Shown: one piece after another, positions 8,296 to 19,260 of the stretch | How positions within the stretch are numbered: the stretch's first letter is position 1 | Layout of the letters: every line of letters begins with the position of its first letter | From: Fodinibacter sp963811825 | Lineage (GTDB): Bacteria > Actinomycetota > Actinomycetes > Actinomycetales > Dermatophilaceae | Reading direction: 5' to 3' | DNA: 64,000 nt | NCBI GenBank assembly: GCA_963811825.1 | Contig: CAWESS010000019.1 | Span: 124,001-188,000, forward strand | Program-made: the position numbers and the translations under genes | Notes under the pieces: generated by a model | Told to the model about the DNA's origin: nothing | What the model saw: only the letters and a program-made list of their open reading frames with translations | Databases searched by the model: none

Positions 8296-9256
8296 GTGAT
8301 CGACTTCCGCTACCACCTCGTCTCGATCGTCTCGATCTTCCTGGCGCTCGCCGTGGGGATCGTCCTCGGCGCAGGACCGTTGCAGGGAGAGCTCGGTGAC
8401 ACCCTGACCAACGAGGTGGCCGGGCTGCGCCAGGACAAGGCAGAGCTCAACGAGCAGCTGTCCGAGGCGAACGCCGGGATCGGAGGCCCGTGACTCCTAC
8501 ATCGGCGAGACCAACCCCTTGGTCCTCGACGCCACCCTCGTCGGCCAGCGCGTGGCCGTGGTGGTCCTCCCCGGCGCGGACGCCGCCGTCGTCGACGCGA
8601 CCGAGGCGACCCTCCGGTCGGCCGGGTCCACCGTGGTGTCGACGACCACCGTCGGGGACTCCTGGGCGAGCGCGGACGCGGCGGTCGTCACCGCCCGGGA
8701 CACCGCCGTGCGGGAAGCGGCATCCAGCGCCGGCGTCGACGTCAGTGACAGTGGGTCGGTCTCGCCTCGAGACGTCCTGCTCGCAGCACTTCTCGCGCGT
8801 CCGGCCGCCGACGCCACGGATGCCGTGGAGCCGGACCGGGCGCGAGCGGCCCTGGACACCCTCGCCGGAGCGGACCTCCTCGACGTCGCCACGGACGACT
8901 TCCAGATCGCCGACCTCGTCGTCGTCGTGGCCGGGGCGACCACCGAGAGTGACCAACCGGCCCAGGAAGAGGCTGCGGACCGCTGGGTCGACCTGATCAT
9001 CGCCCTCGACGCCCGCGCCTCGGGCTCGCTCGTCGCGGGGGAGTCCTCGACGGTCGAGGACGGCGTCGACGTGGTGTTCAGCGTGCGCAACGACGAGACC
9101 GCACGGGAGGGTGTGTCCACCGTCGACAACGCGGGCTCCGCGCTGGGCCAGGCGAGCATCGTGCACGGCCTCGTGCAGCAGCGGGCCGGTGAGGTCGGAC
9201 AGTACGGCCTGGCCGACGGAGCCGACGCACCGTACGCCCCCGTGCCGGCGCCGTGA
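8296..9256 (+). CDS. SteB/MctB (copper transporter) family protein, frameshifted
   Basis: The N-terminus FRYHLVSIVSIFLALAVGIVLGAG is the conserved membrane helix of the SteB/MctB family (Rv1698), followed by a coiled coil (EVAGLRQDKAELNEQL) and a secreted domain. In mycobacteria the family was described as a copper efflux channel and in corynebacteria as the SteA partner in septation. The frame breaks after about residue 62: frame 1 stops at 8493, but the family sequence (RDSYIGETNPLVLDATLVG) continues in frame 2 to 9256. One surplus base near 8480-8492 explains it. Starts with GTG directly after the steA stop; its stop overlaps the next start. Confidence 0.8.
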
Positions 9257-10108
9257 GCCGCCGGGCACCCGGGGCGGGGCGGCGTCAGACCACCCGCGTC
9301 GACACGCTCGCGGTCGGCGCTCTCGCGGCGGCGGCGGCCCACGCGGCCTACCGGCTCCTCACCGACCGGGTCACCTCGCCGCGCTGGGCCCGCACCAACC
9401 ACGCAGGCACCGCGGTGACCCTGCTCGAGGGGCCCGCCTATGTCACCGGTGCCACCGTCGGCGCCGCGGCAGGGGCGCGTGGCAGCCGGGCCCGCCGGGG
9501 TGGTGGCCGCGCTGGGGTCGGGTGCCTTCGGTGCGCTGGACGACCTCGCCGGCGACGGCTCCAGCAAGGGACTCAAGGGACACTTCGGAGCGGCTGCCAG
9601 GGGGGAGATCACGACGGGCTTCGTCAAGGTCGTCGGCATCGGCGCGACCGGGCTGGTGGCCGCTGCACTGGCCGACCGCAGCCGCGAGGACGTCGGGCCG
9701 CTCGACACCCTCGTCGGCGGCGCCGTGGTCGCCGGCGCGGCCAACCTGGCCAACCTGCTCGACCTGCGCCCCGGACGGGCCCTGAAGGCGACCGTCCTCG
9801 CAGCCCTTCCCCTGCTGCTGACCCGTGGGCCCGCCGCACCCCGCGCCGCAGCGGCCGCGGGTGCGGCCCTCGGCGTCGCGCGCCCCGACCTGTCCGGCAG
9901 CTCGATGCTCGGCGACACCGGGGCCAACGCCGCCGGAGCCCTCATCGGCGCAGCCCTGCTCGACGCCACCGGGCGGCGAGGCCGCCTCGCCGCGCTGCTC
10001 GTGCTCGGTGGCCTCACCCTGGCCTCCGAACGGGTGAGCTTCACCAAGGTCATCGAGTCCACGCCGGTGCTGCGCGAGCTCGACGCCTGGGGCCGGCCCG
10101 CCCGATGA
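9253..10108 (+). CDS. MraY/WecA-like polyprenol-phosphate sugar-phosphotransferase homologue, frameshifted
   Basis: The first part (frame 1, GTG 9253) gives AHAAYRLLTD ... EGPAYVTGATVGAAAGA; the rest continues in frame 2 from about 9480 with GAFGALDDLAGD, KGLKGH, a run of hydrophobic helices and GDTGANAAGALIG. The DD pair and the GDTGAN loop resemble the Asp-rich and catalytic motifs of MraY/WecA enzymes, which transfer a sugar phosphate to a lipid carrier. It is shorter (about 285 residues) than typical family members, so activity is uncertain. One extra base near 9474-9490 explains the break. It sits between the SteB-like gene and a MurJ-like flippase, overlapping both, which suggests an envelope role. 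Confidence 0.65.
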
Positions 10109-12834
10109 CGGGTCGCCGCTTCGCCTCCGGCATCGCGGGGGCCGCCGGGCTGATCGCCGTCACGACCCTGCTCGCCCGGGCGGCCGGTTTCGCGCGCATC
10201 CTCGTCTTCACGGATGCCGTGCGCGCCGGCGGGGTGGGCGGCGTCTACCAGACCGTCAACGCCATCCCGAACGTCATGTTCGAGGTCGCCGCGGGCGGCA
10301 TCCTCGCAGCGGTGGCCGTCCCCCTCATCGCCCACCGGCTGGGAGCGGGGGAGCGCGACCGGGCCGAGCACACGGCATCCGTGCTGTTGTCCTGGACCCT
10401 CCTCGTCCTCGTGCCACTCGCCGCCGTCCTGTGGCTGCTCGCCGGCCCGATCTCCGGGTGGATCGTCTCCGAGAGCGAACCCCGAGCGGTCGAGGTGGGC
10501 ACCACCCTGTTGCGGATCTTCGCGGTGCAGGTGCCGCTCTACGGGCTCGGCATCATCCTCACGGGTCTGCTGCACGCCCACCGAAGGTTCCTCGCCGCGT
10601 CGCTCGCCCCGCTCGCGTCCTCGCTCGTCGTGCTCGGCTCCTACCTCTGGTACGGCTCCATCGTCGACGGCCAGACCGCCCCCGCGCTCGTCAGCGACGA
10701 GGCGATCCGGGTGCTCGGCTGGGGAACCACCCTCGGGGTCGTCGTCCTCTCGCTGCCGCTGATCGTGCCGGCGATGGCCACCGGCTGGCGCTGGCGGCCG
10801 GCCCTGCGGATGCCGGCCGACGACGCCCGCCGGATCGGGACGCTCGCCGGTGCCGGCATCATCGCCCTGCTCGCCCAGCAGGGTGCCGTGCTCACGACGA
10901 TGTGGCTGGCCAAGCAGTCGGGCGACCTCGGGACGTTCACCGTCTACACCTACGCCCAGGCGGTCTACCTGCTGCCGTATGCCGTGCTCGCCGTGCCCGT
11001 GGCGACGAGCGCCTTCCCGGCGCTGGCGGCCCGCACCGGCGCCGGCGAGGACGTGACGCCCACCCTGGGCCGGTCGCTGCGGGCCGTGCTCGTGCTGACC
11101 GGGCTGTCCGTCGGGGTGCTCATCGCCGCGGCCCCGGCCATCGGTGCCTTCTTCTCGCTGCTCGACGCCCGTCGCGGGGACGGCGCGACGAGCACGGCCG
11201 CCCTCGCCGCGCTGCCCGGCACGCTCACCGCCTATGCACCCGGGCTCGTCGGTTTCGGTCTCACCGCCCTGCTCACCCGCGCCCTGTACGTGCGCGGAAA
11301 GCCGACGGACGCCGCGCTCGCAGCCGCGATCGGGTGGAGCATCGCCGCGCTGCTGCCGCTCGCGGTCCTCGGGGGTGGGCAGGAGCCGGCCGTCGCCCTG
11401 CGGTGGCTGGGGTTGTCGTCCACGCTGGGCATGACCGTGTCCGGTGTGGCCCTCGTGATGCTCGTGCGCCGCACCTGGGGCCCTGCCGTGACCCAGGGCG
11501 CCGGCCGCACGGCGGGGGCGCTCGTCGTCTGCATCGCCCTCGCCGTGGCGGCGGGGGACGTCGTCACCCGAGGGCGGCCCATGGACGACCTCGCCGAGGC
11601 CGTCCTCGTCGGTGCGGGAGCCGGCCTGCTCGCCCTCATGGTCGGGGTGGTCGACGCTGGCGATCGGGGACCGCGCGATGATGACGGAGGTCCTCACCCG
11701 CGGGAGGGCCCGCCGCCACGGAAAGGGGCAGCGATGAACGTGCTCGTGGTGCTCGGGACGAGCGCCGGTGGCGTCGGCGCCCACGTGCGGGGGCTGGTCA
11801 CCTCGCTGACCGGCGCAGGCCACCACGTGGTCGTGGCCTGTCCGCCCGAGGTCGAGGAGCACTTCGGCTTCGCCGAGGTCGCGAGCGGCACCGCTCCGCT
11901 CCAGGTGTCCGACCGGCCGCACCCGACCCGGGACGTCCGCGCCGTGCGCGACCTCTCCCGGCTCGTCAGCGGTGCCGACGTCGTGCACGCGCACGGCCTG
12001 CGGGCCGCTGCCCTGTCCGTCCTCGCGGCGACCCGCTCGGGCGTGCCCGTCGTTGCCACGCTGCACAACGCCGCGCCGTCGGGGACGCTCACGTCCGCGG
12101 TCTACGGCGGCCTCGAACGCGTCGTGGCGCGGGGGAGCGCCCTCGTGCTCGGGGTGTCGGCGGACCTCGTCGACCGCATGAAGCAGCTCGGTGCACGTCG
12201 CACCGGGCTGGCCGTCATCGCGGCCCCGGCGCGCAGGGAGGCGAGCCGAGACCGGTACGCGGTCCGCGCCGACCTCGGGGTGGGCGCTCACACGTCACTC
12301 GGAGTGGTCGTGGCGCGGCTGGCCACGCAGAAGGGCCTGCCACTGCTGCTCGACGCCCACCGCGAGCTCGCGGCCGAGGGCCTCGACCTGCTCACCGTCG
12401 TCGCCGGTGACGGGCCGCTACGGGAGTCCCTCCAGGCCCGCATCGACGAGGAAGGGCTGCCCGTGCGGCTGCTCGGGCACCGCTCCGACGTGCCCGACCT
12501 GCTGCGGGCCGCCGACGTCGTCGTGTCGAGCGCGGTCTGGGAAGGCCAGCCGGTCGGCATCCAGGAGGCCCTGCACGCGGGGGCGGCCGTCGTCGCGACC
12601 GACGTCGGGGGCACGGCGGCTGTCGCCGGGGATGCCGCGCTCCTCGTGCCGCCGGACGACTCCGTCTCCCTCTCGCGCGCGATCCGGGACGTCGTGCTCC
12701 ACGGGTCGGTGCGTGACGACCTGCGGTCCAAGGCCGTCGAGCGCTCGGGCCAGCTGCCGACCGACGCGGATGCGCTGGCGGCCGCCCTGACGGCGTACGA
12801 GTCGGTGCTCCCCGAGCGTCACGACACGCCGTGA
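10105..12834 (+). CDS. MurJ-like lipid flippase, open in frame into a downstream glycosyltransferase
   Basis: Residues 1-540 are a polytopic MOP-superfamily membrane protein (TLLARAAGFARILVFTDAVR, QTVNAIPNVMFEVAAGGILAAVAVPL) with about 14 hydrophobic helices, as in the lipid II flippase MurJ/MviN. ATG 10105 overlaps the previous stop (ATGA). No stop separates it from the glycosyltransferase beginning at 11734: a Gly/Pro/Asp-rich linker of about 25 codons bridges them. TGATGA occurs at 11679-11684 in another frame, so a single indel would restore two separate genes. Given the indel rate in this window I favour two genes, but a genuine fusion is possible. The canonical lipid II flippase usually lies near the chromosome origin, so this may be a paralogue for another lipid-linked glycan. 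Confidence 0.75.
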   Translation: MTGRRFASGIAGAAGLIAVTTLLARAAGFARILVFTDAVRAGGVGGVYQTVNAIPNVMFEVAAGGILAAVAVPLIAHRLGAGERDRAEHTASVLLSWTLLVLVPLAAVLWLLAGPISGWIVSESEPRAVEVGTTLLRIFAVQVPLYGLGIILTGLLHAHRRFLAASLAPLASSLVVLGSYLWYGSIVDGQTAPALVSDEAIRVLGWGTTLGVVVLSLPLIVPAMATGWRWRPALRMPADDARRIGTLAGAGIIALLAQQGAVLTTMWLAKQSGDLGTFTVYTYAQAVYLLPYAVLAVPVATSAFPALAARTGAGEDVTPTLGRSLRAVLVLTGLSVGVLIAAAPAIGAFFSLLDARRGDGATSTAALAALPGTLTAYAPGLVGFGLTALLTRALYVRGKPTDAALAAAIGWSIAALLPLAVLGGGQEPAVALRWLGLSSTLGMTVSGVALVMLVRRTWGPAVTQGAGRTAGALVVCIALAVAAGDVVTRGRPMDDLAEAVLVGAGAGLLALMVGVVDAGDRGPRDDDGGPHPREGPPPRKGAAMNVLVVLGTSAGGVGAHVRGLVTSLTGAGHHVVVACPPEVEEHFGFAEVASGTAPLQVSDRPHPTRDVRAVRDLSRLVSGADVVHAHGLRAAALSVLAATRSGVPVVATLHNAAPSGTLTSAVYGGLERVVARGSALVLGVSADLVDRMKQLGARRTGLAVIAAPARREASRDRYAVRADLGVGAHTSLGVVVARLATQKGLPLLLDAHRELAAEGLDLLTVVAGDGPLRESLQARIDEEGLPVRLLGHRSDVPDLLRAADVVVSSAVWEGQPVGIQEALHAGAAVVATDVGGTAAVAGDAALLVPPDDSVSLSRAIRDVVLHGSVRDDLRSKAVERSGQLPTDADALAAALTAYESVLPERHDTP
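11734..12834 (+). CDS. GT4-type glycosyltransferase
   Basis: ATG 11734 has its own ribosome site (GAAAGGGG, about 6 bases upstream), supporting separate translation. The 366-residue protein has a GT-B fold: N-terminal GTSAGGVGAHVRGL loop, GADVVHAHGLRAA, and C-terminal VVARLATQKGLPLLL, VVAGDGPLRESL and the nucleotide-sugar EX7E motif (EGQPVGIQEALHAG). It should transfer a sugar from a nucleotide donor to a lipid or glycan acceptor; donor and acceptor are unknown. It lies downstream of the MraY-like and MurJ-like genes, suggesting a lipid-linked glycan pathway. Confidence 0.82.
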   Translation: MNVLVVLGTSAGGVGAHVRGLVTSLTGAGHHVVVACPPEVEEHFGFAEVASGTAPLQVSDRPHPTRDVRAVRDLSRLVSGADVVHAHGLRAAALSVLAATRSGVPVVATLHNAAPSGTLTSAVYGGLERVVARGSALVLGVSADLVDRMKQLGARRTGLAVIAAPARREASRDRYAVRADLGVGAHTSLGVVVARLATQKGLPLLLDAHRELAAEGLDLLTVVAGDGPLRESLQARIDEEGLPVRLLGHRSDVPDLLRAADVVVSSAVWEGQPVGIQEALHAGAAVVATDVGGTAAVAGDAALLVPPDDSVSLSRAIRDVVLHGSVRDDLRSKAVERSGQLPTDADALAAALTAYESVLPERHDTP

Positions 12835-12904
12835 GGGCGGGGTCCGAAGGTGGGACCTCGCGACGCGCCGGACGCAGCGGTCGGTCAACACCCCTGCCAT
12901 GACG

Positions 12905-12910
12905 TACCGT
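12905..12910 (+). promoter_or_regulatory. Putative -10 box of pyrG (leaderless)
   Basis: TACCGT lies 8 bases before GTG 12919, so transcription would begin at or next to the start codon. No ribosome site precedes the GTG. The -35 region is not convincing. Confidence 0.4.
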
Positions 12911-12918
12911 TGAATCCC

Positions 12919-14626
<1,708 letters not shown>

Positions 14627-14634
<8 letters not shown>

Positions 14635-15280
14635 GCCGTTCCAGGTGCCTGACCCGTTGCAGGACCGGCTCGCGCCCCTTCCCGTGCGCTCGACCGAGCG
14701 GTCCTTCACGGGACACGTGTGGAACGTCGTCACCGAGGACGTCGACCTCGGCGAGGGTGGTGTCGTCAGCCGCGACTTCGTCGACCACACCGGCGCCGTG
14801 GCGATCCTGGCCCTGGACGACCTGGACCGCGTCGTCCTCGTGATGCAGTACCGCCACCCCGTCGGGGCCTTCGAGTGGGAGCTTCCCGCAGGCCTGCTCG
14901 ACGTCGACGGCGAGCCAGCGCACCTGACGGCCGCCCGCGAGCTCATGGAGGAGGCCGACCTCGAGGCGCAGGAGTGGCACCTCCTCCTCGACCACTACAC
15001 GAGCTCGGGTGGTTCCAACGAGTCCGTGCGCGTCTTCCTCGCGCGTGGCCTCACCCCGGTCCCCGTGGAGCAGCGCCACGAGCGTGACGGCGAGGAGCTC
15101 GGGATGCCGGTGCGTCGCGTGCCGCTCGACGAGCTCGTCGACGCCGTGTTGGCAGGGAACGTGCACAACGGCACCCTCATGGTGTCGGCTCTGGCCGCCG
15201 CCCGACTGCGCGAGCGTGGCTGGGCGGGAACCCGGTCGGTCGACGAGCCGTGGCCCACGCGCCCGCGGCGGCGGGGATGA
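14627..15280 (+). CDS. Nudix hydrolase, ADP-ribose pyrophosphatase type
   Basis: This 217-residue protein has a Nudix box (GLLDVDGEPAHLTAARELMEEADL, shown by the REL-MEE core) following the LVMQYRHPVGAFEWELPAGL strand typical of ADP-ribose pyrophosphatases, which hydrolyse ADP-ribose to AMP and ribose 5-phosphate. The EE pair and upstream glutamates bind Mg. ATG 14627 lies inside the pyrG 3' end, and its stop overlaps the next start (ATGA). pyrG followed by a Nudix gene is a widespread actinobacterial arrangement. Confidence 0.9.
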
Positions 15281-15729
15281 GCGACTCCGCCTTCGGTGCC
15301 GTGTCCCGTGCCCGCCCGGAGCCGAACACGGCCGCTCCGTGCCCGTGCGGTGGGGTGCCTGCCGGAGCCCCTCTCGCGGCCTGTTGCGGCCCGGTGGTCG
15401 CGGGGGAGCGCCCTGCGCCGACGGCCGAGGCGCTGATGCGGTCGAGGTACACGGCCTACGTGCTCGGCGACGGCGACCACCTCTTCCGCACCTGGCACGC
15501 CCGCACCCGCACCGCGGATGCCGACCCCGACCCCCGCGTCCGCTGGGAGGGCCTCCGGGTGCTCGACGTCGTCGCGGGCGGCCCGGACGACGCCGAGGGT
15601 GTGGTGGAGTTCCGCGCGCGCTGGGTCAGTGCCGACGACGGCCCGCTGCGCCGGGGTGAGCTGCACGAACGCAGCCGCTTCGTCCGTCGTGGTGGGCGCT
15701 GGGTCTACCTCGAGGCCGAGGAGGGCTGA
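15277..15729 (+). CDS. YchJ/UPF0225 family protein with SEC-C-like zinc motif
   Basis: This 150-residue protein has an N-terminal Cys cluster (PCPCGG ... ACCGPV, near residues 30-50) resembling the SEC-C zinc motif, then LMRSRYTAYVLGDGDHLFRTWH, the signature of the YchJ family, and a cystatin-like C-terminal domain (VEFRARWV ... LHERSRFVRRGGRWVYLE). Function is unknown. ATG 15277 overlaps the Nudix stop (ATGA); the upstream in-frame start at 15250 is less likely. Confidence 0.85.
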   Translation: MSDSAFGAVSRARPEPNTAAPCPCGGVPAGAPLAACCGPVVAGERPAPTAEALMRSRYTAYVLGDGDHLFRTWHARTRTADADPDPRVRWEGLRVLDVVAGGPDDAEGVVEFRARWVSADDGPLRRGELHERSRFVRRGGRWVYLEAEEG

Positions 15730-15734
15730 TCCCG

Positions 15735-16463
15735 TTGCCGCTGCGGCTGCTCGCCCTCACGATCGACGCCGATGACCCGGTGGGCCTCTCCGAGTTCTGG
15801 CGGGCCGTCCTCGACTGGGGCCGCGTCGACCGGCCCGACGGGGTCCCCACCCTGCAGCCGCAGGACGACACGGGTTTCCTGCTGCGGTTCCCGCCCACGG
15901 ACGCGCCGAACGAACGCCCTCACCAGGTGCACCTCGACCTCACGAGCACCTCACTCGAGGACCAGCAGGGCCGGGTCGCGCTCGCCCTGTCGCTCGGCGC
16001 GACCCACCTCGACGTCGGCCAGCGCCCCGAGGAGGGCCACGTCGTCCTGGCCGACCCGGAGGGCAACGAGTTCTGCGTCCTCGGCCCGGGCAACCGGTTC
16101 CTCGCCGGGTGCCCGCTGCTCGGAGCCCTGGCCGGCGACGGCACGGCGGCGGTCGGTCGCTTCTGGAGCGCTGCGCTCGGCTGGCCGCTCGTCTGGGACC
16201 AGGACGAGGAGACGGCGATCCAGTCCCCGCACGGGGGTCCGAAGATCACGTGGGGCGGACCCCCCGTGCTGCCCAAGCACGGCAAGAACCGCCTCCACCT
16301 CGATCTCGAGGCCGCGCGAGGTGACGGGATGGTCGAGGTCGAGGTCGACCGGCTCGTCGCGCTGGGGGCGACCCGGGTCGACATCGGTCAGGGCGAGGTG
16401 GCGCACGTCGTGCTCGCCGACCCTGACGGCAACGAGTTCTGCGTCCATCCCGCGTCCGACTGA
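15735..16463 (+). CDS. VOC-superfamily protein, two glyoxalase-like domains
   Basis: Two tandem betaalphabetabetabeta repeats are visible: domain 1 from LLALTIDADDPVGLSEFWRAVL to VVLADPEGNEFCVLGPG, domain 2 from VGRFWSAALGWPLVWDQ to VVLADPDGNEFCVHPAS. The ADPEGNEFC ends carry the metal-ligand Glu typical of glyoxalase/bleomycin-resistance folds. Substrate unknown; many are detoxification or resistance enzymes. The start is TTG 15735, preceded by AGGAGGG about ten bases upstream; no better start fits. Another, related, double VOC gene lies at 19261. Confidence 0.8.
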   Translation: MPLRLLALTIDADDPVGLSEFWRAVLDWGRVDRPDGVPTLQPQDDTGFLLRFPPTDAPNERPHQVHLDLTSTSLEDQQGRVALALSLGATHLDVGQRPEEGHVVLADPEGNEFCVLGPGNRFLAGCPLLGALAGDGTAAVGRFWSAALGWPLVWDQDEETAIQSPHGGPKITWGGPPVLPKHGKNRLHLDLEAARGDGMVEVEVDRLVALGATRVDIGQGEVAHVVLADPDGNEFCVHPASD

Positions 16464-16524
16464 CCCCCTGTCGTCCCGTCGCCCGCACTGCCATACTCGG
16501 AATCTCCACGACCCTGGAGGCGAC

Positions 16525-18043
16525 ATGAGCACGTCACGGACCACTCTGGCGCGCGGGCTGGCCACGGCCGTCGGCGTCGTGAGCCTGGTGAGCCTCGCCG
16601 GACTCGCTGCTGCGGCCCCGGGCGACCCGGGCAAGCCCCGCTACACCGCGGGCTCGTCGGGCGCGGGCGACTCGTACTTCCCGTACGCGGGCAACGGCGG
16701 CTACGACGTCCAGCACTACGACCTCGCGATCGACTACACCCCTCCGGCCGCGGCACCCGCCCCGCTCGAGGGGCAGCTCCAGGGTGTGGCGACCATCGAC
16801 CTCACCGCCACCCAGGACCTCGACCGCTTCAACCTCGACCTGCGGGGCATGACCGTCTCGGCGATGACGATCAACGGAAAGCCCGCGACCGGCATCGCGC
16901 CCCCTGCGCCCGGGGCCGAGGTCGACGGTGCGGCCTACTGGCACGTCCAGGACGACGCCGAGCGACGGTGGGAGCTCACCGTGCAGCCCCGGCCCAAGCT
17001 GAAGAAGGGCCAGGACGGTCGAGCTGGTGGTCACCTACTCCGGGACGACCGTTCGGCCCGTCGACATCGAGGAGGCTCCGTACGGCTGGTACACCACCCG
17101 CGACGGGGCGATCGTGGTCAGCGAGCCGGACGGGTCGATGACCTGGTACCCGGTGAGCGACCACCCCACGGACAAGGCCACCTACTCGTTCGCGATCACG
17201 GTCCCCGAGGGCAAGGTCGCCGTGGCGAACGGGCTGCCCGACGGCCCCCCAGTGACCGCGAACGGTCGCACGACGTGGTCGTGGGATGCCGTGGACCAGC
17301 AGGCGAGCTACCTCACCACCGCCTCGGTGGGCGACTTCGAGGTGCGCCCGGTGACCTACTCGCCGAGCGGGGTGCCGATCCACGACTTCGTGGACACCAA
17401 GCTGAGCACCAACCAGCGCAACACCACGAACGCCAGCCTGGCCCTGCAGCCCCGGATGATCGACTTCTTCGAGTCGACCTTCGGCCCGTACCCGTTCGTC
17501 GCCTTCGGCTCCAGCGTCGACAACGACAGCGTGGGCTACGCGTTGGAGACGCAGACCCGTCCGGTCTACTCGGGGTCGGCGAGCCAGGGCACGGTCGCGC
17601 ACGAGCTCGCGCACCAGTGGCTCGGCAACGCCGTGAGCCCCGACGACTGGAAGTACATCTGGCTCAACGAGGGCTGGGCGACCTACGCGACGTGGCTGTG
17701 GAACGAGGAGGCCGGCATCCGCACGGCCCAAGCCGCCTTCGACACGTGGTACGGCCCAGCGCGCACGCCGGAGTACTGGGCGCTGCCGATCGGTGACCCG
17801 GGCCCGCTCGGCCTGTTCGCCACCCAGGTCTACAACCGCGGCGCCGGAACCCTGCACGCGCTGCGGCTCACCGTCGGCGACGATGCGTTCTTCGAGGGAG
17901 CCCAGACCTGGGTCGAGCGCTACGACGACGACACGGCGACGTCGGCCGACTTCCAGGCCGTGTACGAGGAGGTCTCGGGTCAGGACCTCGACGCCTTCTT
18001 CGAGGCGTGGCTCGTCACCCCGGCCAAGCCGGCGCTGCCGTAG
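16525..18043 (+). CDS. Secreted M1-family zinc metallopeptidase, frameshifted
   Basis: The N-terminus is a Sec signal peptide (basic MSTSRTTLAR, hydrophobic VGVVSLVSLAGLAAAAPG). An M1 N-terminal beta domain follows (YDVQHYDLAIDYTPP), then the catalytic domain with HEXXH at about 17600 (VAHELAHQWLGN) and the third zinc ligand in WLNEGWATYATWLW. It cleaves N-terminal residues or peptides outside the cell. The frame shifts from 1 to 2 near 17013: removing one G from CAGGACG restores KKGQ-TVELVVTYSG. A ribosome site (CTGGAGG) precedes ATG 16525, and a weak -10 (CATACT, 16492-16497) lies upstream. At about 506 residues it is shorter than full M1 aminopeptidases and lacks the C-terminal helical domain, as in several actinobacterial secreted forms. 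Confidence 0.85.
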
Positions 18044-18099
18044 GGCCCTCGGGGACACACGGCGGCGCGGCGACGGAGCACGCTCGAGAGGACGAACTG

Positions 18100-18720
18100 A
18101 TGGCTTCCGGGTTCCACGAGGGGAGCAGGTCGCTCCAGGATCGCTTCGACACCCGAGCGCTCGCCGACCGCATCGACGGCCTGCTCGTCAGCGACACGAT
18201 CAGCGACGGCGACCGTGCCTTCATCGAGGCCCGCGACATGTTCTTCCTCGCGACGGCCGATGCACAGGGACGCCCGACGTGCTCCTACAAGGGCGGCGAG
18301 CCGGGCTTCGTGAGTGTCCTCGACGCGCACACCCTCGCCTTCCCGAGCTACGACGGGAACGGGATGTACCTCTCTGCCGGCAACGTGCTGGTCCACCCGG
18401 ACGTCGGCATGCTGTTCATCGACTTCGAGCACGGGCATCGGATGCGACTCGAGGGCACGGCCAGCATCGATCTCGACGATCCCCTGCTGGCCGAGCACCA
18501 TGAGGCGCAGTTCGTCATCCGGGTCCGGGCGCGCGCGGTCTACCCCAACTGCCCGCGCTACATCCACCGCTACGAGCTGGTGCGCCGCTCCCGCTTCGTG
18601 CCCCGCACCGACTGCCTGACGCCCGTTCCCGACTGGAAGCGATCCGACTGGGCGGCGGACGCCTTGCCCGAGCACGACCCCGCCCGAGATCCCGGTGCCC
18701 GCGAGGTGCTCGGGCGATGA
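18100..18720 (+). CDS. Pyridoxamine 5'-phosphate oxidase (PPOX)-family protein
   Basis: This 206-residue protein has a split-barrel flavin-binding core (RDMFFLATADAQGRPTCSYKGGEPGFV, LAFPSYDGNGMYLSAGNV, IDFEHGHRMRLEGTA). Such proteins bind FMN, F420 or haem and carry out assorted redox reactions; the substrate is unknown. A GAGAGGAC ribosome site precedes ATG 18100. A Rieske-type ferredoxin follows 67 bases downstream, so a redox pairing is plausible but is inference from position. Confidence 0.78.
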   Translation: MASGFHEGSRSLQDRFDTRALADRIDGLLVSDTISDGDRAFIEARDMFFLATADAQGRPTCSYKGGEPGFVSVLDAHTLAFPSYDGNGMYLSAGNVLVHPDVGMLFIDFEHGHRMRLEGTASIDLDDPLLAEHHEAQFVIRVRARAVYPNCPRYIHRYELVRRSRFVPRTDCLTPVPDWKRSDWAADALPEHDPARDPGAREVLGR

Positions 18721-18787
18721 CGGGCCGAGCTCGGCCAGGTCTCCCGCCCGGGCCCACGCCCACGACCATCGAGAGAAAGGCCTGCAC

Positions 18788-19129
18788 ATGAGCACGACAC
18801 GGATCCCCGCCACCGAGGTCCCGCCCGGCTCCGTCACGGGGGCAGGGGAGTACGCCGTCGGCAACAACGGTGAGTACTTCGCGGTCGGCCGAAAGTGTCG
18901 ACACCTTCGCGCCGACCTCGCCGAGGGCACCATCGACGCCGACGGCTGCCTCGTCTGTCCCTGGCACCAGGCGAAGTACGACGTGAGCACCGGAGCGATG
19001 ACGCGCGGGCCCCAAGGCGTGTTCGCCAAGATCCCCGGGCTCGGCGCAGCCTTCATCGCCCTCACGAAGGCCTGGCCGCTGCGCCGAGGCACGGTCACCG
19101 TCGAGGGTGAGGACCTCGTGGTCGAGTGA
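18788..19129 (+). CDS. Rieske [2Fe-2S] ferredoxin-like protein
   Basis: This 113-residue single-domain protein has the two Rieske ligand pairs: CRHLRADL (C-X-H) and CPWHQAKYD (C-X2-H). Small Rieske ferredoxins pass electrons to oxygenases and other reductive enzymes. There is no signal peptide, so it is probably cytoplasmic. A good ribosome site (GAGAGAAAGG) precedes ATG 18788. Its likely electron partners are not evident apart from the adjacent flavin-fold protein. Confidence 0.87.
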   Translation: MSTTRIPATEVPPGSVTGAGEYAVGNNGEYFAVGRKCRHLRADLAEGTIDADGCLVCPWHQAKYDVSTGAMTRGPQGVFAKIPGLGAAFIALTKAWPLRRGTVTVEGEDLVVE

Positions 19130-19260
19130 TGCCTGCGTCGGCGGAGCGCTCGGTTCGGTGGTCCGCGGCCACCCCGAGGGCGGTGGGCCCTCCACCCTGA
19201 CACGGATCTCGACGGCACCGGGCACTGCGCCCCCACGAGACGGCGTGGTACGACAGGGGC

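Noticed and set aside
8497..12291. 1264-codon minus-strand open frame
   Set aside because: High-GC antisense of the envelope gene cluster, rich in Arg/Gly/Asp with no domains; the plus strand carries recognisable families.
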